DNA of 64,000 bases. Origin: Pseudorhodoferax sp. Leaf267 (GTDB lineage: Bacteria > Pseudomonadota > Gammaproteobacteria > Burkholderiales > Burkholderiaceae_C). Position 1 is the first letter of the stretch. Each line of letters begins with the position of its first letter. The position numbers and the translations under genes were made by a program. The notes under the pieces are model-generated. The model was not told the DNA's origin. It saw nothing but the letters and a program-made list of their open reading frames with translations, and made no database searches. The stretch is from positions 300,628 through 364,627 of the forward strand of contig NZ_LMMV01000022.1 in assembly GCF_001422405.1 (NCBI RefSeq), written 5' to 3'. Shown piece by piece: positions 1 through 7,329 of this stretch.

Positions 1-781
<781 letters not shown>

Positions 782-875
782 AGCGCAGTTCCAGGTGAGA
801 GGGCGGCGCAAGAGGTGCGGCGCCAGGGCGAAAGGGCGCTATTTTCGGCCAAATGGCCGATCGGCTGTGCGCCGC

Positions 876-1181
876 CTACTTCTTGCAGCGCCCGTCGACG
901 GGCGTGGAGCCGTCGCGGCACTCGGTCAGCACCGACGGGCGCGGTGCGGCGCCGGCCGCGCCTTCCTGCTGCACGTAGGCGATCTTCTTCTTGCCCATCG
1001 CGCAAGTGCCGACGATGCGGCCGGCCGTCGACTGGTCGGCCTCCAGCACGGTCACCGAGAACTGCGCCAGGCCGGCTTCGCGGATGCGCCCCTCGATCTG
1101 GGTGCGCAGCGCTTCGCAGTTGTCCTGGGCGAAGGCCGTGCCGGCCAGCAGCCCTGCGAGGGGGATGAACCAGAGTTTCAT
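876..1181 (-). CDS. small exported DUF1161-type protein
   Basis: The 101-residue protein begins with a typical Sec signal peptide (MKLWFIPLAGLLAGTAFAQ, cleavage expected near residue 19). The mature part has the DUF1161 pattern: a Cys near the start (DNCEALRTQIEGRI), then GRIVGTCAMGKKKIAYV. DUF1161 proteins are small periplasmic proteins of unknown function. The two Cys of the core could form a disulfide. A further C-terminal stretch with two Cys (LTECRDGSTPVDGRCKK) extends past the usual core. The gene ends 94 bp from the prfC start and lies 13 bp after the MFS gene on the same strand, so it may be co-transcribed with it. Its function is unknown. Confidence 0.8.
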   Translation of the reverse strand: MKLWFIPLAGLLAGTAFAQDNCEALRTQIEGRIREAGLAQFSVTVLEADQSTAGRIVGTCAMGKKKIAYVQQEGAAGAAPRPSVLTECRDGSTPVDGRCKK

Positions 1182-1194
1182 GGCTGCGAGTTTC

Positions 1195-2439
1195 TCACCG
1201 CGCCGGCTGCGGCACCAGGGCCCGGCGCGCGCGCAGCAGCAGGGCCGCTGCGATGGACATGTTGAGCAGGTTCCAGGCGATGCCGTTCAGAAAGGCAGCG
1301 CGGTAGCTGCCCGTGAGGTCGAACACCTTGCCCGACATCCAGCCGCCCAGCGCCATGCCCATCAGCGTGCACATCAGCACCGTGCCCACGCGCGCGCCGG
1401 CCTCGGCCGGCGGGAAATGCTCGCGCACGATGATGGCGTACGACGGCACGAGCCCGCCCTGGAACAGGCCGAACAGCGCGGACACCACGAACAGCGGCAC
1501 CAGGTCGTCGAACGGCAGGAACAGCAGCAGCGCCACGCACTGCAGGGCCGAGCCCAGCAGCAGCGTGCGCAGCCCGCCGATGCGGTCGCAGATGGCGCCC
1601 GAGATCAGCCGGCTGGCGATGCCGAAGCCCAGCATCACCGACAGCATCTGCGCGCCGCGTGCCGCGCCGAAGCCCAGGTCGGTGCAATAGGCCACGATGT
1701 GCACCTGCGGCATGGCCATGGCCACGCAGCAGGCCGTGCCGGCCACGCACAGCAGGCCCTGCGCCATGCCCAGCGACAGGCCGAAGGGCCGCAGCGAGGC
1801 CATGACGGCAGGCGTTGGGTTGCCGGGCGCGGCGGCCTGCAGCGCTGGTGGCCGCGCGCGCAGCAACAGCGCCAGGGCGGCCATCGTCACACTGCAGAAA
1901 AGGGCCATGCCCCGATAGGTTTGGCGCCATCCGACGGATGCGACGAAGTGTTGCACTACCGGGGGCCAGACCGTGCCGGCCAGGTAGTTGCCGCTGGCGC
2001 AGATGGCCACGGCCAGGCCGCGGCGCTTCTCGAACCACAGCGAGGTGTCGGCCACCAGCGGCGCGAACGCGGCGCCACTGCCCAGCAGCCCGACCAGCAG
2101 GCCCTGCACGATGGCGAACACCAGGATGCTGCCGGACAGCGCCGATGCCAGGTAGCCCAGGCCCAGGCTGGCCGCGCCCAGCAGCAGCGGCCACATCACG
2201 CCGACGCGGTCGGCCATGCGGCCCATCACCACGCCGCCGACGCCGAAGCCGATCATCAGCAGCGTGTAGGGCAGCGATGCGTCGGAGCGGCTGATGCCGA
2301 ACTCGGCCTGCACCGCCGGCAGCATGACCGAGACCACGTACATGCCGCTGCTGCCCACCGTCATCAGCAGCAGCGTGACGGCCAGGGCTAGCCAGGCGTG
2401 GCGCGAATCGACGGCGTGCGCGCGCGTCGTGTTGTGCAT
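1195..2439 (-). CDS. MFS transporter, substrate unknown
   Basis: This is a 414-residue inner-membrane protein with about twelve hydrophobic segments and an MFS-type loop GRMADRVG between the second and third segments. The length is normal for a 12-TM major facilitator. The ATG at 2437-2439 (MHNTTRAHA) is chosen because AGGAG lies 8 nt upstream. A longer in-frame start at 2508 would overlap the divergent lipoprotein gene. The start faces the MliC-like lipoprotein gene across 56 bp, which must hold both promoters. No substrate can be assigned from sequence. Drug, sugar or organic-acid export or import are all possible. Confidence 0.85.
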   Translation of the reverse strand: MHNTTRAHAVDSRHAWLALAVTLLLMTVGSSGMYVVSVMLPAVQAEFGISRSDASLPYTLLMIGFGVGGVVMGRMADRVGVMWPLLLGAASLGLGYLASALSGSILVFAIVQGLLVGLLGSGAAFAPLVADTSLWFEKRRGLAVAICASGNYLAGTVWPPVVQHFVASVGWRQTYRGMALFCSVTMAALALLLRARPPALQAAAPGNPTPAVMASLRPFGLSLGMAQGLLCVAGTACCVAMAMPQVHIVAYCTDLGFGAARGAQMLSVMLGFGIASRLISGAICDRIGGLRTLLLGSALQCVALLLFLPFDDLVPLFVVSALFGLFQGGLVPSYAIIVREHFPPAEAGARVGTVLMCTLMGMALGGWMSGKVFDLTGSYRAAFLNGIAWNLLNMSIAAALLLRARRALVPQPAR

Positions 2440-2495
2440 GGGGTGGTCTCCTCGCGCCGCGGCGCGCTGCAAGAATAGCCGCAGGAGGGTTCCCC

Positions 2496-2807
2496 ATGCG
2501 GCGTGCATCGATGTTCCTGCCGGCGCTGGCCGGCCTGGCGCTGCTGGCCGGCTGCACTGCGGGCGAGCCGCCCGCGCCCGCCACGCCCTACGCCTGCGAG
2601 GCCGGCGTGCAGCTGCAGGTGCGCTTTCAGCGCCGCGAGGCGCTGGTGACGCTGCCGGACGGTGGGGTGCTGGCGCTGGCGCAGCAGGTCAGCGGCTCCG
2701 GCTTCTGGTATGGCGATGGGCGCTACACGCTGCGCGGCAAGGGGCGCGAGGCGCAGTGGACGGTGGGCGCCGCCGCACCCATCGCCTGCCTGGCCGTGGG
2801 CACCTGA
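2496..2807 (+). CDS. MliC-like lipoprotein (C-type lysozyme inhibitor family)
   Basis: The 103-residue protein has a lipoprotein signal with lipobox LLAGC (lipidated Cys20). The mature domain matches the MliC/PliC fold: a Cys-containing strand (YACEAGVQLQVRF), a central LPDG turn, and the conserved VSGSGFWYGDGRY followed by LRGKGREAQW. Members of this family sit in the outer membrane and inhibit C-type lysozymes, so a protective role against host or predator lysozyme is likely but not shown. AGGAGG lies just upstream of the ATG. The stop codon abuts the stop of the convergent IclR gene, inside a perfect 15-bp palindrome (2803-2817, CCTGATC-A-GATCAGG) that may act as a weak bidirectional terminator. 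Confidence 0.75.
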   Translation: MRRASMFLPALAGLALLAGCTAGEPPAPATPYACEAGVQLQVRFQRREALVTLPDGGVLALAQQVSGSGFWYGDGRYTLRGKGREAQWTVGAAAPIACLAVGT

Positions 2808-3611
2808 TCAGATCAGGTTGCGCATGGCCTGCGCCGTCTCGCGCAGCACCGGCAGCACGCGGGCCACGGCGTCTTCGCTGCTCTCGTGGCCCATGGGCAT
2901 GGTGATGTTGAGCGCGCCGGCCAGCGCGCCATGGCGGTCGCGCAGCGGCACGGCGATGCCGCGCGAGTTCAGGTCCAGCTGCTGCTCCGACAGCGACCAG
3001 CCCTGGGCGCGGATGCGCGCGAACTCCAGCTTCATGCGTTCCTTGCTGACGATGGTGTGCGGCGTGAAGGCCGTCAGCGCATGCGTCTGCAGCCACTGCG
3101 CGACCTCGTCGTCGCTGCGCAATGCCAGCATCAGCGTGCCGGCGGCCGTGAGCTGGGCCGGCGCGCGCGCGCCCAGCACGTAGCCCGTGTTCATGCTGCG
3201 GTTGGGGCCGTTGCGCGCGATGTAGACCACGTCGTCGCCGTCCAGCACCGACAGGTAGGCCGTCTCGTGCGTGCCGGCAGCCACGCGCTGCAAAAAGGGC
3301 TGGACCACGCGCGGCAGCCGGGCCGATTCCAGGTAGGACTGCCCCAGCCGCAGCACGCGCGGCGTGAGCCAGAACAGCTTGCCGTCGCCCGCCACGTAGC
3401 CGACGTGCTGCAGCGTGAGCAGGTAGCGCCGCGCGGCCGTGCGCGTCATGCCGGTGCGCTGGCCCAGCTCGCTGGCCGTCATGCGCGGATGCGCGTCGTC
3501 GAAGGCTTCGATGATGCCCAGGCCGCGCTCCAGCCCGGCGATCCAGTCGCGCCGGTCCAGCCCGGCAGCAGGTGCCGCATCGCCGGCATCTTCGGTGAAA
3601 TTCGGTTGCAT
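2808..3611 (-). CDS. IclR-family transcriptional regulator
   Basis: The 267-residue protein has a winged helix-turn-helix at about residues 28-90 (LERGLGIIEAFDD, then MTASELGQRTGMTRTAARRY) and a C-terminal IclR effector domain (about 100-265) with the conserved LDLNSRGIAVPLRD strand region. It resembles PcaR/PcaU-type regulators of protocatechuate and other aromatic-acid genes. It is divergent from the symporter/dehydrogenase/lyase operon at 3816-7321, so it most likely controls that operon. Two identical 16-bp motifs in the shared promoter region are candidate binding sites. The effector is unknown; an aromatic or shikimate-pathway acid is an inference from context. Confidence 0.9.
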   Translation of the reverse strand: MQPNFTEDAGDAAPAAGLDRRDWIAGLERGLGIIEAFDDAHPRMTASELGQRTGMTRTAARRYLLTLQHVGYVAGDGKLFWLTPRVLRLGQSYLESARLPRVVQPFLQRVAAGTHETAYLSVLDGDDVVYIARNGPNRSMNTGYVLGARAPAQLTAAGTLMLALRSDDEVAQWLQTHALTAFTPHTIVSKERMKLEFARIRAQGWSLSEQQLDLNSRGIAVPLRDRHGALAGALNITMPMGHESSEDAVARVLPVLRETAQAMRNLI

Positions 3612-3676
3612 GCCGTCAGTTTGTGGGCATTTGCGCGTTGGCGGCGTGCACGAAACCCTGGTGAAAACCCTAGGAC

Positions 3677-3713
3677 TGTTCGATGATCGATCTCAAATGT
3701 TCGATGATCGATC
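3677..3713. promoter_or_regulatory. candidate IclR operator: two 16-bp direct repeats
   Basis: The motif TGTTCGATGATCGATC occurs twice, at 3677-3692 and 3698-3713, with no mismatch and a 21-bp period, i.e. two helical turns. Each copy contains the palindrome TCGATGATCGA. The pair sits between the divergent iclR-like gene and the transporter operon, 66 bp from the regulator start and about 100 bp from the transporter start. This is where an IclR-type protein would be expected to bind as a dimer of dimers. A looser relative (GATTGTCGATC) lies at about 3788-3798. Binding itself is inferred. Confidence 0.6.
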
Positions 3714-3815
3714 AGTTGAGCCATCGCAAGCCTATTGTCTAGCGTCTTAATTCCGTAGATTCAACCCATCGGACGCATGGAGCGTGCGATTGTCGATCAA
3801 ACATTGGAGACACTG

Positions 3816-5216
3816 ATGAGCACCACCACCGTCCATGAGCCCACGGGCCGGCATCAGTCGAAGAAGGCCGCCGCCAGCGGCTGGATCGGCTCGGCCCTGG
3901 AGTACTACGACTTCTTCATCTACGCCACGGCCGCGGCGTTGATCTTTCCGCAGATTTTCTTTCCCAAGGGCGACCCCGGCATCGCCATCATCGCCTCGCT
4001 GGCCACCTACGGCGTGGGCTACGTGGCCCGCCCCATCGGCGCCTTCGTGCTGGGCCACATCGGCGACACGCACGGCCGCAAGCAGGTGCTGGTATGGTGC
4101 ATGTTCCTGATGGGCTTTTCGACCATCGCCGTGGGCCTGTTGCCCACCTACGATCAGATCGGCCTGTGGGCCCCGTTCCTGCTGGTGGTCTGCCGCCTGA
4201 TCCAGGGCTTCGCCGTCGCCGGCGAGATCTCCGGTGCCAGCTCCATGATCCTGGAGCATGCACCCTTCGGCCGCCGTGGCTTTTTCGCCAGCTTCACGCT
4301 GCAGGGCGTGCAGGCCGGCCAGATCCTGGCGGCTGCCGTGTTCCTGCCGCTGGCGCACTACATGCCCGAAGAATCCTTCAACACCTGGGGCTGGCGCGTT
4401 CCGTTCCTGCTCTCCTTTATCGTGATCGTGGCCGGCTACATCATCCGCCGCGAAGTGGACGAGACCCCCGCCTTCACCGACAAGAGCGTGCAGACGCAGC
4501 GCGCCCGCTCGCCGATCCTGGACGCCTTCAAGTACTCCTGGAAGGACATGCTGCGCGTCGTGCTGATGGCGCTCATGAACGTGATCCCGGTCGTGGCCAC
4601 CATCTTCGGTGCCGCCTACGCCGTGCAGCCGGCCTATGGCATCGGCTTCGCCAAGGACGTGTACCTGTGGATCCCGGTGATGGGCAACATCCTGGCCGTG
4701 CTGGTGATCCCCTTCGTGGGCAACCTGTCGGACAAGGTCGGCCGCAAGCCGCCCCTGATCATCGGCGCGCTGGCCTCGGGCCTGCTGGCCTTCGGTTACC
4801 TGTACGCCATCAGCATCCACAGCGTGACGCTGGCCATCGTGATGTCGCTCCTGATGTGGGGCGTGGTCTACCAGGGCTACAACGCCGTGTTCCCCAGCTT
4901 CTACCCGGAACTGTTCCCCACCCGCACCCGCGTCTCGGCCATGGCCATCTCGCAGAACGTGGGCACGGCCGTCACCGCCATGCTGCCGGCGCTGTTCACC
5001 GTCGTCGCCCCGCCCGGTGCGCAGAACATCTGGCTGACCGTGGGCGCCATCGCCTTCGGCATCACGGTGATCGCCGCGCTGGCCGCGGCCAGCGCCCGGG
5101 AGACCTACCGCATCGCCATGAACGACCTGGGCCAGCCCGATGCCCAGCCGGTGGACCTGGCGACTTACCATCGCCTGCGTGAACAGGCCGTGGCCGAAGG
5201 CCGCGCCGCCCACTGA
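3816..5216 (+). CDS. MHS-family (MFS) metabolite:proton symporter
   Basis: The 466-residue, 12-TM protein begins in the MHS style (SGWIGSALEYYDFFIYATAAA). It has both MFS loop motifs: GHIGDTHGRK after TM2 and GNLSDKVGRK after TM8. The MHS family includes ShiA (shikimate), KgtP (2-oxoglutarate) and ProP, and imports small organic acids with protons. The ATG at 3816 is preceded by GGAGA at about 6 nt spacing; an upstream in-frame ATG at 3777 has no such site. It is the first gene of a three-gene operon with a shikimate-dehydrogenase-like enzyme and a PcaB-like lyase. Uptake of shikimate, quinate or a related aromatic acid is therefore the best guess, not proven. Confidence 0.88.
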   Translation: MSTTTVHEPTGRHQSKKAAASGWIGSALEYYDFFIYATAAALIFPQIFFPKGDPGIAIIASLATYGVGYVARPIGAFVLGHIGDTHGRKQVLVWCMFLMGFSTIAVGLLPTYDQIGLWAPFLLVVCRLIQGFAVAGEISGASSMILEHAPFGRRGFFASFTLQGVQAGQILAAAVFLPLAHYMPEESFNTWGWRVPFLLSFIVIVAGYIIRREVDETPAFTDKSVQTQRARSPILDAFKYSWKDMLRVVLMALMNVIPVVATIFGAAYAVQPAYGIGFAKDVYLWIPVMGNILAVLVIPFVGNLSDKVGRKPPLIIGALASGLLAFGYLYAISIHSVTLAIVMSLLMWGVVYQGYNAVFPSFYPELFPTRTRVSAMAISQNVGTAVTAMLPALFTVVAPPGAQNIWLTVGAIAFGITVIAALAAASARETYRIAMNDLGQPDAQPVDLATYHRLREQAVAEGRAAH

Positions 5217-5247
5217 TCCGCCCTCCACCCAACGCAGCGAGCACGCC

Positions 5248-6081
5248 ATGATTTCCGGCAAGACCACTCTGATCGCGCACCTGGGCTTTCCCACCGAGAG
5301 CTTCAAGGCGCCGATGATCTACAACCCCTGGTTCGACCAGCAGGGCATCGACGCGGTGGTCGTGCCCATGGGCGTGCGGCCCGAGGACTACGCCGCCGCG
5401 CTGCCGCAGATCATGCGGTTTTCCAACCTGCGCGGCGCGCTGGTCACCATGCCGCACAAGGTGACGACGATGGCACTGGTCGACGAGACCACGCCCACGG
5501 CCCGCGTGGCCGGCGCCTGCAACGCCATCCTCAAGCGCCCCGACGGCACGCTGTTGGGCGACATGTTCGACGGCGCCGGCTTCGTGCGCGGCGTGCAGCG
5601 CAAGGGCCGCAGCTTCGAGGGCGCGCGCGTGCTGGTCTCCGGCGCGGGCGGCGTGGGCTCGGCGATTGCCGCGTCCATCGCGGCGGCCGGTGCGGCCGAG
5701 CTGGCGCTGTTCGATGCCTACGTGGCCTCGGCCGAGGCACTGGCCGGCCGGTTGCGCGCGCACTATCCGCAACTCGTGGTGCGCACGGGCAGGAACGACC
5801 CGGCCGGCTACGACGTCATCGTCAACGCCACGCCGTTGGGCATGAAGGAAGGCGACCCGCTGCCTTTCGATGTGGCCCGCATCGCGCCCACGACCTTCGT
5901 CGGCGAGGTCGTCATGAAGACCGAGATCACGCCGCTGCTGCGCGCGGCCATCGACAAGGGCTGCCAGGTGCAGGTGGGCACCGACATGCTGTTTGAGCAG
6001 ATCCCGGCCTACCTGGAGTTCTTCGGCTTCGGCACCACGACGGCCGAGGCGCTGCGGGCCGTGGCCACGCTGCAGTATTGA
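5248..6081 (+). CDS. shikimate dehydrogenase-like NAD(P)-dependent oxidoreductase
   Basis: The 277-residue protein has the AroE fold. The catalytic Lys is in GALVTMPHK (Lys71), the GDMFDGAGF block carries the second catalytic Asp, the dinucleotide-binding loop is GAGGVGSAIA, and NATPLGM follows. The N-terminal substrate motif differs from AroE: where AroE has a Ser-x-Ser-Pro that grips the shikimate carboxylate, this protein has TESFKAP. That, and its place in an IclR-controlled operon with a transporter and a PcaB-like lyase, suggests a catabolic paralogue (quinate/shikimate or another cyclic hydroxy acid) rather than the biosynthetic AroE. The gene starts 31 bp after the symporter and is followed by the lyase after 10 bp. 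Confidence 0.82.
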   Translation: MISGKTTLIAHLGFPTESFKAPMIYNPWFDQQGIDAVVVPMGVRPEDYAAALPQIMRFSNLRGALVTMPHKVTTMALVDETTPTARVAGACNAILKRPDGTLLGDMFDGAGFVRGVQRKGRSFEGARVLVSGAGGVGSAIAASIAAAGAAELALFDAYVASAEALAGRLRAHYPQLVVRTGRNDPAGYDVIVNATPLGMKEGDPLPFDVARIAPTTFVGEVVMKTEITPLLRAAIDKGCQVQVGTDMLFEQIPAYLEFFGFGTTTAEALRAVATLQY

Positions 6082-6091
6082 CCGCGGCGCC

Positions 6092-7321
6092 GTGAGCATC
6101 TTCGACGGCTTCCTCTCGACGCCGCAGGCGCTCACCACCTTCGGCGGCCACAACTTCGTGGCCGCCATGCTGCGTTTCGAGGCCGCCCTGGCGCGCGCGC
6201 AGGCGGCCGAGGGGCTGATCCCGGCGTCGGCGGCGCAGTCCATCGTCGGCACCTGCCAGGTCGAGCTGTTCGATGTCGACAAGATCGTGCGCGACAGCGG
6301 CCATGCCGGCAGCGTGGCGATCCCGTTGGTGCGCGCGCTCAAGGAGAACGTCGGCCTGTTCAACCCCGAGGCCGTGGCGTTCACGCATTTCGGCACCACC
6401 AGCCAGGACATGATCGACAGCGCGCTGGTGCTGGTCACGCGCGAGGCCATCGCGCTGGTCGAGGCAGACCTGCTGGTCGCCATCGAGGCGCTGCTGGCGC
6501 ATGCCGAACGCCATGCCGCCACGCCCATGCTGGCGCGCACGCTGATGCAGCCCGCCTCGGTCATCAGCTTCGGCTTCAAGTGCGTGGGCTGGGCCGCGCC
6601 GCTGGTGCGCGCGCGGAACCGGCTGCGCCGCGCCGCGCACGATGCGCTGCAACTGCAGCTCGGCGGCGTGGTCGGCTCGCTGGCCCAGATGCGGGCCGCA
6701 CGAGGCGATGCGACGGACGTCGCCCTGGCGCGTGCCGCTGCCGTGCGCGCGCGCATGGCAGCCGACCTGGGCCTGCGTGATGGCGGCGCGGACTGGCATA
6801 GCCAGCGCGACGAATGGGTGGCGCTGGGCTGCGAGCTGGGCCTCTTGACCGGCAGCCTGGGCAAGATCGCCACCGACATCGCGCTCTTGAACCAGCACGA
6901 GGTCGGCGAGGTCATGGAGCCCGTGGAGCAGGGCCGGGGCAGTTCCTCGGTGATGGTGCACAAGAGCAACCCGGTCGCGTCCATGGTGGCGCTGGCCGCT
7001 GCGCAGCGCGTGCCGCAGCGCGTGGCCGCCCTGCTGGCCGCCATGGCGCAGCAGCACGAGCGCGCGCTCGGCGCCTGGCAGGCCGAGCTGGCCGAGTGGC
7101 CGCAGCTGGTGATGGCCGCGCATGGCAGCCTGCGCGCCCTGGCCCGGGCCTTGCCCGGCCTGCGCGTGGACCCGGCCCGCATGCGCGCCAACATCGACAG
7201 TGTGCGTGCCGGCTTGCCGCCTGCCGCCGCCGAGGAGTGGTTCGGCCTGGGCCTGGCCGACGGCGCCGGCCTGCTGGCCCGCGAGCGCACCGCGCTGCTG
7301 CGCGCGCAGCTGGCGGCCTGA
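6092..7321 (+). CDS. pcaB: PcaB-like 3-carboxy-cis,cis-muconate cycloisomerase (fumarase/aspartase superfamily)
   Basis: PcaB converts 3-carboxy-cis,cis-muconate to 4-carboxymuconolactone in the protocatechuate branch of the beta-ketoadipate pathway. The 409-residue protein opens like PcaB (FDGFLSTPQALTTFGG). It has HFGTTSQDMIDSAL near residues 99-112 and the superfamily signature GRGSSSVMVHKSNP at about 281-294, with the catalytic Ser loop. The GTG at 6092 is chosen because it gives the family N-terminus; it lies 10 bp after the preceding stop. At about 410 residues it is slightly shorter than classical PcaB (about 450). No protocatechuate dioxygenase or other pca genes are in the window. 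An adenylosuccinate-lyase-like function on another substrate is the alternative. Confidence 0.8.
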   Translation: MSIFDGFLSTPQALTTFGGHNFVAAMLRFEAALARAQAAEGLIPASAAQSIVGTCQVELFDVDKIVRDSGHAGSVAIPLVRALKENVGLFNPEAVAFTHFGTTSQDMIDSALVLVTREAIALVEADLLVAIEALLAHAERHAATPMLARTLMQPASVISFGFKCVGWAAPLVRARNRLRRAAHDALQLQLGGVVGSLAQMRAARGDATDVALARAAAVRARMAADLGLRDGGADWHSQRDEWVALGCELGLLTGSLGKIATDIALLNQHEVGEVMEPVEQGRGSSSVMVHKSNPVASMVALAAAQRVPQRVAALLAAMAQQHERALGAWQAELAEWPQLVMAAHGSLRALARALPGLRVDPARMRANIDSVRAGLPPAAAEEWFGLGLADGAGLLARERTALLRAQLAA

Positions 7322-7329
7322 CGCCGCCC

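Noticed and set aside
3747-5306. Minus-strand frame opposite the MHS symporter
   Set aside because: His/Gln/Gly-rich antisense translation with no domain. The symporter frame has full MFS motifs.
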